Shown: positions 1 through 6,724 of the stretch, piece by piece
Layout: each line of letters opens with the position of its first letter
How positions within the stretch are numbered: the first letter of the stretch is position 1
Assembly: GCA_050329575.1 (NCBI GenBank)
Contig: JBHJOP010000034.1
Span: 1-21,085, forward strand
DNA from: JAUXFS01 sp050329575
GTDB lineage: Bacteria > Pseudomonadota > Alphaproteobacteria > Rhodospirillales > Defluviicoccaceae
Length of the DNA: 21,085 nucleotides
Reading direction: 5' to 3'
The notes under the pieces: generated by a model
Database searches by the model: none
Told to the model about the DNA's origin: nothing
What the model saw: the letters and a program-made list of their open reading frames with translations, nothing else
Program-made: the position numbers and the translations under genes

Positions 1-83
1 CCTGGAAGGCCGAGGGCGCCGCCATCCTCGAAAAGATCCAGCGCGCCCGCGCCGCGTTGACCCGCGCCGAGACCGCGCCGTGA
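1..83 (+). CDS. 3' end of an unidentified gene (partial)
   Basis: The frame from base 3 to the TGA at 81-83 is open and gives 26 residues ending in ARAALTRAETAP. Nearly every codon ends in G or C, as in the other genes here, so this is probably a true C-terminus cut by the window edge. It looks like an Ala/Arg-rich helix. No motif allows a family call. The gene converges on draT, whose stop lies 30 bases away on the other strand. It is not draG, which often accompanies draT. Confidence 0.5.
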   Translation, partial: WKAEGAAILEKIQRARAALTRAETAP

Positions 84-113
84 GTTATTGGTCGCCATTT
101 CAGAGTCGGGACA

Positions 114-971
114 CTAGAAGTAGCCGGTCCGCACGCGATAGTCGCCGCCGATCACCAGGTACTCGCCCTCGCCCTTCAACGGGGCCTGCGGCAACAGGGC
201 GTTGAAGAAGGCGATCTTGCAGACCGGCACCGCCGCCTCGAGGATCACCGAGCCGAACCAGCCGGCGATGTCGCGCTCGCCGCTGAACGAGACCAGATTG
301 TTGACGCGGACGATCACGTTGCGCCGATCGATGCGCTCGACGATCGGATGTTCGTCGAACTCGTTGACTCCGCGGTAGAGGGGAACGACGACGAGATCGG
401 GCGAGAAGCGCGCCAGCGACCACTGGGCGAATTCGTAGAGCAGATCGAGTTGGCCGTAGATGCTGTTGTTGTGGAAGCGGCTGCCCATTTTCTCTTCGAC
501 GTAGCGGATCCACGGCGGTGACGAGAACCGCTGCAGCGGCTGCTTGTGGAAGGTCGGGAACAGGCCGAAGCGGCTCTCCACCCAGCCCTTGAGGACGGCC
601 CCCTCTGGACCGTTGCTGTCGTAGGCCCAGCCGCGCAGCAGGCGCAGGTAGCTCGACCGATAGCGGCGTCGGCCGTCGTGGCGACCGGCCGCCGACCGTC
701 GCTGTTCGGGGTGCAGGCCGAAGACGACCTCCAGGTAGGCGGTGAACAAGGTCGCCGCCTGGTCCGGCGAGGAGGCCTGCTCCAGCATCGCGAACAGGCC
801 GTGATTGGCCTCCCGAACGCCGGCCAACCGCAACGGCAGGCCGGCTCGGTTGAACGCTTCGCTGGCGATCAGCCCGGTCGGAAGGCCCACCAGGTTGGTG
901 CTGTGCCCGATCCTCGCGACGATCTCGGGCACCGCGTGCGCGTCTCGTGGCTCTAGCTCGGTCAGACTCAT
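114..971 (-). CDS. draT: NAD(+)--dinitrogen-reductase ADP-D-ribosyltransferase DraT
   Basis: DraT transfers ADP-ribose from NAD+ to one arginine of NifH, switching nitrogenase off in response to ammonium or energy loss. The protein (285 aa from this start) has the family's opening GHSTNLVGLPTGL (residues 22-34), the GVREANHGLFAM block (51-62) and the FHNNSIYGQLDLLYEFAQW block (166-184). By analogy with arginine-specific ADP-ribosyltransferases, R200 (LYRG), the Ser pair at 228/230 (SFSGE) and the E-x-E at 268-270 (KGEGEY) are likely catalytic; that assignment is inference. The frame is open upstream to 1244, but similarity begins only near the chosen ATG (969-971). ATG 975-977 and GTG 930-932 are alternatives, and none has a clear ribosome site. 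It is divergent from nifH, whose product carries the target Arg102. No draG follows it inside the window. Confidence 0.93.
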   Translation of the reverse strand: MSLTELEPRDAHAVPEIVARIGHSTNLVGLPTGLIASEAFNRAGLPLRLAGVREANHGLFAMLEQASSPDQAATLFTAYLEVVFGLHPEQRRSAAGRHDGRRRYRSSYLRLLRGWAYDSNGPEGAVLKGWVESRFGLFPTFHKQPLQRFSSPPWIRYVEEKMGSRFHNNSIYGQLDLLYEFAQWSLARFSPDLVVVPLYRGVNEFDEHPIVERIDRRNVIVRVNNLVSFSGERDIAGWFGSVILEAAVPVCKIAFFNALLPQAPLKGEGEYLVIGGDYRVRTGYF

Positions 972-984
972 CGCCATCACCCGG

Positions 985-1001
985 AGCAAGAAGCGTTCCA
1001 C
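985..1001 (-). promoter_or_regulatory. sigma-54-like promoter facing draT
   Basis: Read on the - strand this is GTGGAACGCTTCTTGCT, that is TGGAAC-N5-TTGCT against the consensus TGGCAC-N5-TTGCW. There is one mismatch and the GG/GC spacing of 10 bases is exact (GG at 999-998, GC at 987-986). The predicted transcription start is near 974, only 3 bases before the chosen draT ATG. The NifA site at 1085-1100 lies about 118 bases upstream, a normal distance. The sequence match is strong. The closeness to the start codon is the reason for caution. Confidence 0.5.
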
Positions 1002-1066
1002 CGCGACAACGGCCGGAAACCTTGCCGGCGCGCCGCGGTTCGGCCGTCCGCCGTCGGTGGGGGTTG

Positions 1067-1079
1067 CGACACTGTGTCG
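1067..1079. repeat. Perfect 6+1+6 palindrome CGACAC-T-GTGTCG
   Basis: Two perfect 6-base arms surround a single central base, six bases from the NifA site in the draT-nifH control region. It does not fit the TGT-N10-ACA spacing, so it is not a second NifA site. It could be an operator for another regulator or a chance symmetry. No family was recognised. Confidence 0.35.
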
Positions 1080-1084
1080 GGGAT

Positions 1085-1100
1085 TGTCGGCTTTCAAACA
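1085..1100. promoter_or_regulatory. NifA upstream activator sequence (draT-nifH intergenic)
   Basis: TGT-CGGCTTTCAA-ACA matches the NifA consensus TGT-N10-ACA exactly. Its centre (about 1092) is some 126 bases upstream of the predicted nifH start at 1219 and some 118 bases from the predicted draT start at 974. It could therefore serve both promoters. It is the only exact match found between 972 and 1190. Confidence 0.85.
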
Positions 1101-1139
1101 GCGGCGTCGGGGTCGCGGCCGGGCGGCGGCAGCCGACGG

Positions 1140-1152
1140 AAACGGCTTGATA
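1140..1152. promoter_or_regulatory. Probable IHF site upstream of nifH
   Basis: AAACGGCTTGATA fits the reverse IHF consensus YAA-N4-TTGATW with one mismatch, at the first base. It sits between the NifA site and the nifH -24/-12 element, where IHF bends DNA so that NifA contacts sigma-54 polymerase. It lies in a small AT-richer patch of an otherwise GC-rich spacer. Confidence 0.55.
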
Positions 1153-1191
1153 ACAGACGACAACGCGACGGTGCGCGGGGCCGCGCCACGC

Positions 1192-1208
1192 TTGGCACGG
1201 CCGTTGCA
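1192..1208 (+). promoter_or_regulatory. sigma-54 (-24/-12) promoter of nifH
   Basis: TTGGCACGGCCGTTGCA is an exact TGGCAC-N5-TTGCA match with GG at 1194-1195 and GC at 1206-1207. Transcription should start near 1219, giving a leader of about 49 bases before the nifH ATG. NifA and IHF sites lie upstream at normal distances. Confidence 0.93.
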
Positions 1209-1267
1209 GCCCGTCGAAGCGAGAGTGAGCGGAAGCTCGACCAAGGAATGTGCGAAAGGAGTGCACC

Positions 1268-2170
1268 ATGAGTGACCTGCGTCAGATCGCCTTCTACGGC
1301 AAGGGCGGGATCGGAAAATCGACGACGTCGCAGAACACGATCGCAGCGCTCGCCGAGATGGGGCAGAAGGTCCTCATCATCGGCTGCGACCCCAAGGCCG
1401 ACTCGACGCGGCTGATCCTGCACGCGAAAGCCCAGCAGACGGTCCTGCACCTGGCCGCGGAGGCGGGTTCGGTCGAAGACCTGGAACTGGAAGACGTGCT
1501 GCGCACCGGATTCGGCGGCGTGTCCTGCGTCGAGTCGGGCGGACCCGAGCCGGGAGTCGGCTGTGCAGGCCGCGGCGTCATCACCTCGATCAACTTCCTC
1601 GAGGAGAACGGCGCCTACGAGGGACAGGACTACATCGTCTACGACGTCCTCGGCGACGTGGTGTGCGGCGGCTTCGCAATGCCGATCCGCGAGAACAAGG
1701 CGCAGGAGATCTACATCGTGATGTCCGGCGAGATGATGGCGCTGTACGCCGCCAACAACATCTCCCGCGGCATCCTCAAGTACGCCAACACCGGCGGCGT
1801 GCGGCTCGGCGGCCTGATCTGCAATTCGCGCCAGACCGATCTCGAGCTCGAGTTGGCGGAAGCGATGGCCTCCAAGCTCGGCACCCGGCTGATCCACTTC
1901 GTGCCCCGCGACAACATCGTCCAGCACGCCGAACTGCGGCGGATGACGGTGATCGAGTACGCACCGGACTCCAAACAGGCCGACGAGTACCGGGCGCTGG
2001 CCAAGAACATCCACGAGAACAAGGGCAGGGGCGTGATCCCGACCCCGATCACCATGGACGAGCTGGAGGACATGCTGATGGAGTTCGGCATCCTCAAGAC
2101 CGACGAGCAGATGCTGGCCGAGCTCGAAGCCAAGGAGGCGGCGCAGCGGGCGGCGATGGCCGCCGCCTGA
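1268..2170 (+). CDS. nifH: Nitrogenase iron protein NifH (dinitrogenase reductase)
   Basis: NifH is the homodimeric ATP-dependent reductase that passes electrons from ferredoxin to the MoFe protein. It also acts in FeMo-cofactor assembly. The protein is 300 aa. The P-loop GKGGIGKS is at residues 11-18. The [4Fe-4S] ligands are C99 (in GCAGRG) and C133 (VVCGGF). R102 in GCAGRG is the arginine that DraT ADP-ribosylates. The start at 1268 follows AAAGGAG (1255-1261) and gives the usual MSDLRQIAFYGKGG; the in-frame ATG at 1250 lies before the ribosome site and is rejected. The C-terminus has an Ala/Glu-rich extension of a few residues. It is the first gene of the nifHDK operon, under the sigma-54 promoter at 1192. 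Confidence 0.99.
   Translation: MSDLRQIAFYGKGGIGKSTTSQNTIAALAEMGQKVLIIGCDPKADSTRLILHAKAQQTVLHLAAEAGSVEDLELEDVLRTGFGGVSCVESGGPEPGVGCAGRGVITSINFLEENGAYEGQDYIVYDVLGDVVCGGFAMPIRENKAQEIYIVMSGEMMALYAANNISRGILKYANTGGVRLGGLICNSRQTDLELELAEAMASKLGTRLIHFVPRDNIVQHAELRRMTVIEYAPDSKQADEYRALAKNIHENKGRGVIPTPITMDELEDMLMEFGILKTDEQMLAELEAKEAAQRAAMAAA
2147..2169 (+). other. GC-rich stem-loop over the nifH stop codon
   Basis: GGCGGCG (2149-2155) pairs with CGCCGCC (2161-2167) around the loop ATGGC. C2147-G2169 and a G-T wobble extend the stem into the stop codon. There is no T-run afterwards, so it is not a full terminator. Hairpins at the nifH-nifD junction can favour nifH transcript ends; a role here is inference. 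The GCN-rich coding of the Ala tail also favours chance pairing. Confidence 0.4.
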
Positions 2171-2223
2171 GCGCGCCGGCCGCCGCCTCACCGACCAGCC
2201 ACCTGCGATTCCAGGAGGAGAAC

Positions 2224-3693
2224 ATGAGCCTCGAGTACACCAACGACCGGGAGCTCCACGAGCAGATCATCGAAGAGGTGCTCGCGGCCTATCCGGAGAA
2301 GTCCCGCAAGAAGCGGAGCAAGCACCTCAACGTCGTCGGTGCCGGCGATTCCGATTGCGGCGTGAAATCGAACATCAAGTCGATGCCCGGCGTGATGACC
2401 GTGCGCGGCTGCGCCTATGCCGGCTCCAAGGGCGTGGTCTGGGGGCCCATCAAGGACATGGTCCACATCTCCCACGGACCGGTCGGCTGCGGCCAGTACT
2501 CCTGGTCGCAGCGGCGCAACTACTACGTCGGCGAGACCGGCGTCGACACCTTCGGGACGATGCAGGTCACCTCCGACTTCCAGGAACGGGACATCGTGTT
2601 CGGCGGCGACAAGAAGCTGCGCGAGCTGATCGACGAGATCGAGACGCTGTTTCCGCTCGCCAAGGGCATCACGATCCAGTCCGAATGCCCGGTCGGCCTG
2701 ATCGGCGACGACATCGAAGCCGTCGCCAAGGAGAAGGCCAAGGCCCTCGGCAAGCCGGTGGTCCCGGTCCGCTGCGAGGGATTTCGGGGCGTCTCCCAGT
2801 CGCTCGGCCATCACATCGCCAACGACACCATCCGCGACTGGATCTTCGACCGCGAGACGCCCTCGGACCGCGACGAGGCCGGCCCCGGGTTCACCCCCGG
2901 CCCCTACGATGTCGTCATCATCGGCGACTACAACATCGGCGGCGATTGCTGGGCCTCGCGGAAGCTGCTCGAGGAGGTGGGGCTGCGGGTGATCGGCCAG
3001 TGGACCGGCGACACCAGCCTCGCCGAACTGGAACGGGCACCGAAGGCCAAGCTGAACCTGATCCACTGCTACCGGTCGATGAACTACATCTCCCGGCACA
3101 TGGAGGAGAAGTACGGCACTCCGTGGTTCGAATTCAACTTCTTCGGACCGACGCGGATCGAGAACTCACTGCGGGCGATCGCCGAATTCTTCGACGATAC
3201 CATCAAGGAGAACGCCGAAAAGGTGATCGCCAAGTACCGTCCGCTCGCCGACGCGATCATCGGGAAGTATCGGCCGCGGCTGGAAGGCAAGAAGGTGATG
3301 CTCTACGTCGGCGGCCTGCGGCCGCGCCACATGGTCGGCGCCTACGAGGACCTCGGCATGCAGATCGTCGGCGCCGGCTACGAGTTCGCCCACAAGGACG
3401 ACTACCAGAGGACCGCGTCCCACGTGAAGGAAGGGACCCTGATCTTCGACGACGTCACCGCCTACGAGATGGAGAAGTTCATCGAGCGGATCCGACCCGA
3501 TCTGGTCGGGTCCGGGATCAAGGAGAAGTATCCGATCCAGAAGATGGGTGTTCCCTTCCGGCAGGTTCATTCCTGGGACTACTCGGGACCCTACCACGCC
3601 TACGATGGCTTCGCGGTGTTCGCCCGCGACATGGACATGGCGATCAACAATCCGGTGTGGGGCAAGTTCAAGGCGCCGTGGAAGGCGGCGTGA
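2224..3693 (+). CDS. nifD: Nitrogenase MoFe protein alpha chain NifD
   Basis: NifD forms the alpha2beta2 MoFe protein with NifK and holds FeMo-co, where N2 is reduced. The 489-aa product is normal length. The P-cluster ligands C63 (VRGCAYAG), C89 (HGPVGCG) and C155 (SECPVGLIGDD) are present, as are the FeMo-co ligands C282 (NLIHCYRSM) and H449 (RQVHSWDYSGPYHAYDGF). H196 in GHH matches the histidine near the cofactor that is needed for catalysis. The ATG at 2224 is preceded by AGGAGG (2213-2218). It follows nifH by 53 bases and precedes nifK by 46 in one operon. The longer open frame from 1663 only overlaps nifH. Confidence 0.99.
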   Translation: MSLEYTNDRELHEQIIEEVLAAYPEKSRKKRSKHLNVVGAGDSDCGVKSNIKSMPGVMTVRGCAYAGSKGVVWGPIKDMVHISHGPVGCGQYSWSQRRNYYVGETGVDTFGTMQVTSDFQERDIVFGGDKKLRELIDEIETLFPLAKGITIQSECPVGLIGDDIEAVAKEKAKALGKPVVPVRCEGFRGVSQSLGHHIANDTIRDWIFDRETPSDRDEAGPGFTPGPYDVVIIGDYNIGGDCWASRKLLEEVGLRVIGQWTGDTSLAELERAPKAKLNLIHCYRSMNYISRHMEEKYGTPWFEFNFFGPTRIENSLRAIAEFFDDTIKENAEKVIAKYRPLADAIIGKYRPRLEGKKVMLYVGGLRPRHMVGAYEDLGMQIVGAGYEFAHKDDYQRTASHVKEGTLIFDDVTAYEMEKFIERIRPDLVGSGIKEKYPIQKMGVPFRQVHSWDYSGPYHAYDGFAVFARDMDMAINNPVWGKFKAPWKAA

Positions 3694-3739
3694 GTCGCCC
3701 TCCGGCCCCCCCACCATTGCGAGACGAGGAGAGACGGGA

Positions 3740-5278
3740 ATGCCCCAGAACGCCGAAGTGATCAAAGACCATGTCGGCCTGTTCCGCGAGCCGGAATACG
3801 AGGAGATGCTGCGCAACAAGCGGGCCAACTTCGAATGCCCGCACCCCGACGAGACCGTGCGCGACATCAGCGCGTGGACCCGGACCGAGGACTATCGGGA
3901 GAAGAACTTCGCCCGGAAGGCGCTGGTCATCAATCCGGCCAAGGCCTGCCAGCCGCTGGGCGCGGTGTTCTGCGCCAGCGGATTCGAGGAGACGCTGTCC
4001 TTCGTTCACGGCTCGCAGGGCTGCGTCGCCTACTACCGATCGCATCTGTCGCGCCATTTCAAGGAACCGGCGTCGGCCGTGTCGTCGTCGATGACCGAGG
4101 ATGCGGCGGTGTTCGGCGGCCTCAACAACATGATCGACGGCCTCGCCAACGCGCACGCCCTCTACAAGCCGAAGATGATCGCGGTGTCGACCACGTGCAT
4201 GGCCGAGGTGATCGGCGACGATCTGCACGCGTTCATCGGCACGGCCAAGGAGAAAGGCTCGGTGCCGAAGGACTTCGACGTGCCGTTCGCCCATACGCCC
4301 GCGTTCCAGGGCAGCCATGTCAACGGCTACGACAACATGATGCTCGGGATCCTGACCCATTTCTGGGACAAGGCCGAGCGGACACCCGGTCCCGCCATCA
4401 ACGTCATCCCCGGCTTCGACGGGTTCTGCGTCGGCAACAACCGCGAGCTGAAGCGGATCCTCGACCTGATGGGGATCGAGCACACGATCCTCGGCGACTC
4501 TTCGGACGTCTTCGACACCCCCAGCGACGGCAGCTTCCGCATGTACGACGGCGGAACCACGATCGCCGCGACCAAGGCGGCGCTCGACGCCAAGGCGACG
4601 CTGTCGTTGCAGGAATACTGCACCAAGAGAACCCTGGCGTTCGCCGCGGACAAGGGACACGAAACCGCCAGCCTCAACTGCCCGATCGGCGTCGAGGCGA
4701 CCGACGAGCTGCTGATGGCCGTCTCGGAACTGTCGGGACGGCCGATCCCCGACGCCCTCCTGCGCGAGCGCGGCCGGCTGGTCGATGCCCTGGCGGACTC
4801 GATGTCGGTCGCCCACGGCAAGTCGTTCGCCGTGTTCGGCGACCCGGACTTCGTCTACGGCATGTGCCGGTTCCTGATGGAGATGGGCGCCGAGCCACGC
4901 CACGCGCTCGCCACCAACGGCACCAAGCCGTGGGCGAAGAAAATGAAGGCGCTGCTCGACTCGTCCCCCTACGGCAAGGGCTGCGAGGTGTGGCCGGGCT
5001 GCGATCTGTGGCACCTGCGGTCGCTGCTCAACACCGCCCCGGTCGACTTCCTGATCGGCAGCAGCTACGGCAAGTACCTGGAGCGGGACACCGGCACGCC
5101 GCTGATCCGCCTGACGTTCCCGATCTTCGATCGTCATCACCACCACCGCTTCCCGACCTGGGGATACCAGGGCGGCCTGCAGGTTCTGGTGCGGATCCTC
5201 GATGCCATCCTCGATCGGCTGGATTCCGAAACCAACGAAGCCGGTGTCACCGACATCAGCTTCGATCTCACCCGGTAA
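3740..5278 (+). CDS. nifK: Nitrogenase MoFe protein beta chain NifK
   Basis: NifK is the beta subunit of the MoFe protein and shares the P-cluster with NifD. The product is 512 aa. The P-cluster ligands are C70 (AKACQPLGA), C95 (GSQGCVAYYRSH) and C153 (STTCMAEVIGDD), at the same numbers as in the Azotobacter protein. The C-terminal part has the conserved PIFDRHHHHRFPTWGYQGG block. The ATG at 3740 follows GAGGAGA (3725-3731). The N-terminus (MPQNAEVIKDHVGLF) is typical of NifK without the long Clostridium-type deletion. It ends in TAA, 51 bases before nifE. No nifT lies between. Confidence 0.99.
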   Translation: MPQNAEVIKDHVGLFREPEYEEMLRNKRANFECPHPDETVRDISAWTRTEDYREKNFARKALVINPAKACQPLGAVFCASGFEETLSFVHGSQGCVAYYRSHLSRHFKEPASAVSSSMTEDAAVFGGLNNMIDGLANAHALYKPKMIAVSTTCMAEVIGDDLHAFIGTAKEKGSVPKDFDVPFAHTPAFQGSHVNGYDNMMLGILTHFWDKAERTPGPAINVIPGFDGFCVGNNRELKRILDLMGIEHTILGDSSDVFDTPSDGSFRMYDGGTTIAATKAALDAKATLSLQEYCTKRTLAFAADKGHETASLNCPIGVEATDELLMAVSELSGRPIPDALLRERGRLVDALADSMSVAHGKSFAVFGDPDFVYGMCRFLMEMGAEPRHALATNGTKPWAKKMKALLDSSPYGKGCEVWPGCDLWHLRSLLNTAPVDFLIGSSYGKYLERDTGTPLIRLTFPIFDRHHHHRFPTWGYQGGLQVLVRILDAILDRLDSETNEAGVTDISFDLTR

Positions 5279-5287
5279 CCTAAAAGA

Positions 5288-5310
5288 CGGGCGGCGGACG
5301 GCGCCGCCCG
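5288..5310 (+). other. Perfect 9-bp stem-loop between nifK and nifE
   Basis: CGGGCGGCG (5288-5296) pairs perfectly with CGCCGCCCG (5302-5310) around the loop GACGG, 10 bases after the nifK stop. No T-run follows (GGAGCGCGAC), so intrinsic termination is unlikely to be complete. It could attenuate transcription or protect the nifHDK message from 3' decay and so lower nifEN expression. No sigma-54 or NifA site was found in the spacer, so nifE probably depends on read-through. Confidence 0.55.
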
Positions 5311-5329
5311 GGAGCGCGACGAGGGCGCC

Positions 5330-6724
5330 ATGCAGAAGCAGCGGATTGCGGAGGCCTTCGACGAGCCCGGTTGCGCCACCAACCGGGCGAAGAGCGACAC
5401 CGATCGCAGACGCGGCTGCTCGTCGCGCGCCCTCGCTCCCGGCGCCGCCGCCGGCGGCTGCGCCTTCGACGGCGCCAAGATCGCGCTGCAGCCGATCACC
5501 GACGCGGCGCACCTGGTGCACGGACCGATCGCCTGCGAGGGCAACAGCTGGGACAGCCGGCACGCGGCCTCCAGCGGCCCACGGCTCTACCGGACCGGCT
5601 TCACCACCGATCTGTCGGAGCTCGATGTCATCCACGGCGGCGAGAGGCGCCTGTTCAGGGCCATCCGCGCCATCGCCGAACGCTATCGCCCCGCCGCGAT
5701 CTTCGTCTACGTCACCTGCGTCCCGGCGCTGATCGGCGACGACGTCGAGGCCGTGTGCACCGCCGCCGCCGAGCGCTTCGGCTTGCCGGTAATCCCGGTC
5801 GACGCCCCCGGCTTCGTCGGCTCCAAGAACCTCGGCAATAAGCTCGCCGGCCAGGTGCTGCTCGATCGGGTCGTCGGCACCCGCGAACCGGACCGGACGA
5901 CACCGTTCGACGTCAACATCGTCGGCGACTACAACGTCGCCGGCGAGATGTGGCAGGTGCTGCCGCTGTTCGATCGACTGGGGATCCGCGTTCTCGCGTC
6001 GATCACCGGCGATGCCCGCTATCACGAGGTCGCCTGCGCCCATCGCGCCCGGGTCAACATGGTCGTCTGTTCGCAGGCGATGGTCTCGTTCGCCCGCGGC
6101 ATGCAGGAGCGCTACGGCATCCCCTATTTCGAGGGATCGTTCTACGGCATTTCCGATACTTCGGCGGCGCTGCGCGAGATCGCTCGACTGCTCGTCGCGC
6201 AGGGCGCCCCGGCCGATCTCTCCGTCGCCACCGACGACCTGATCGCCGCCGAGGAGCGCGCGGCCTGGCGGCGGCTCGCGCCCTACCGCGCGCGCCTCGA
6301 GGGCAAACGGGCGCTTCTCTACACCGGCGGGGTCAAGTCGTGGTCGGTGGTCTCCGCCCTGCAGGAGATCGGCATGACCGTCGTCGGCACCTCGGTCCGC
6401 AAGTCGACCGAGGACGACAAACGGCGGATCAGGGAGCTGATGGGCGAGGAAGCGACCCTGTTCGGCCAGATCCCGGCACGGGACCTCCACCGCATGCTGT
6501 CGGGCGGCGAAGCGGACATCCTGATGTCCGGCGGTCGCACCCAGTTCGTCGCCCTCAAGACCAGGACCCCCTGGCTCGACATCAACCAGGAGCGCCATCA
6601 CGCCTACGCCGGATACGAAGGCATGGTCGCCCTCGTTCATCAGATCGATGCAGCCATCCATCACCCCGTGTGGCGTCAGGTTCGCGTGCCGGCCCCGTGG
6701 GATCATGCGGGAGCCGAACAATGA
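5330..6724 (+). CDS. nifE: FeMo-cofactor scaffold subunit NifE
   Basis: NifE and NifN form the scaffold on which NifB-co matures to FeMo-co before transfer to NifDK. The 464-aa protein begins with the classic NifE N-terminus (FDEPGCATNRAKS, then RRRGCS and GAAAGGCAFDGA). Residues matching the NifD P-cluster cysteines are C44, C69 (HGPIACEGNSW) and C130 (VTCVPALIGDD). C247 (NMVVCSQAM) matches the cofactor-binding cysteine of NifD. The start ATG at 5330 has only a weak purine stretch upstream (GACGAGG), which fits coupling to nifK. The stop overlaps the nifN start (ATGA). Confidence 0.98.
   Translation: MQKQRIAEAFDEPGCATNRAKSDTDRRRGCSSRALAPGAAAGGCAFDGAKIALQPITDAAHLVHGPIACEGNSWDSRHAASSGPRLYRTGFTTDLSELDVIHGGERRLFRAIRAIAERYRPAAIFVYVTCVPALIGDDVEAVCTAAAERFGLPVIPVDAPGFVGSKNLGNKLAGQVLLDRVVGTREPDRTTPFDVNIVGDYNVAGEMWQVLPLFDRLGIRVLASITGDARYHEVACAHRARVNMVVCSQAMVSFARGMQERYGIPYFEGSFYGISDTSAALREIARLLVAQGAPADLSVATDDLIAAEERAAWRRLAPYRARLEGKRALLYTGGVKSWSVVSALQEIGMTVVGTSVRKSTEDDKRRIRELMGEEATLFGQIPARDLHRMLSGGEADILMSGGRTQFVALKTRTPWLDINQERHHAYAGYEGMVALVHQIDAAIHHPVWRQVRVPAPWDHAGAEQ

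Noticed and set aside
1..98. - strand frame from ATG 98-96 (MATNNSRRG...) as a possible draG start downstream of draT
   Set aside because: It does not resemble the DraG N-terminus. The + strand frame in the same place has almost all codons ending in G or C.
1073..1090. TGTGTCGGGGATTGTCGG as a second NifA site
   Set aside because: Neither TGT in it is followed by ACA at the N10 distance.
1250..1267. ATG 1250 as the nifH start
   Set aside because: It lies before the AAAGGAG ribosome site and adds MRKECT, which NifH proteins lack.
1094..2191. - strand frame opposite nifH
   Set aside because: It covers the nifH promoter and gene in antisense and shows no family features.
3668..6721. Long - strand open frame of about 1017 codons opposite nifK and nifE
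   Set aside because: It is antisense to two clear nif genes, has low-complexity composition and no recognisable domain. GC-rich genes commonly leave such shadow frames open.
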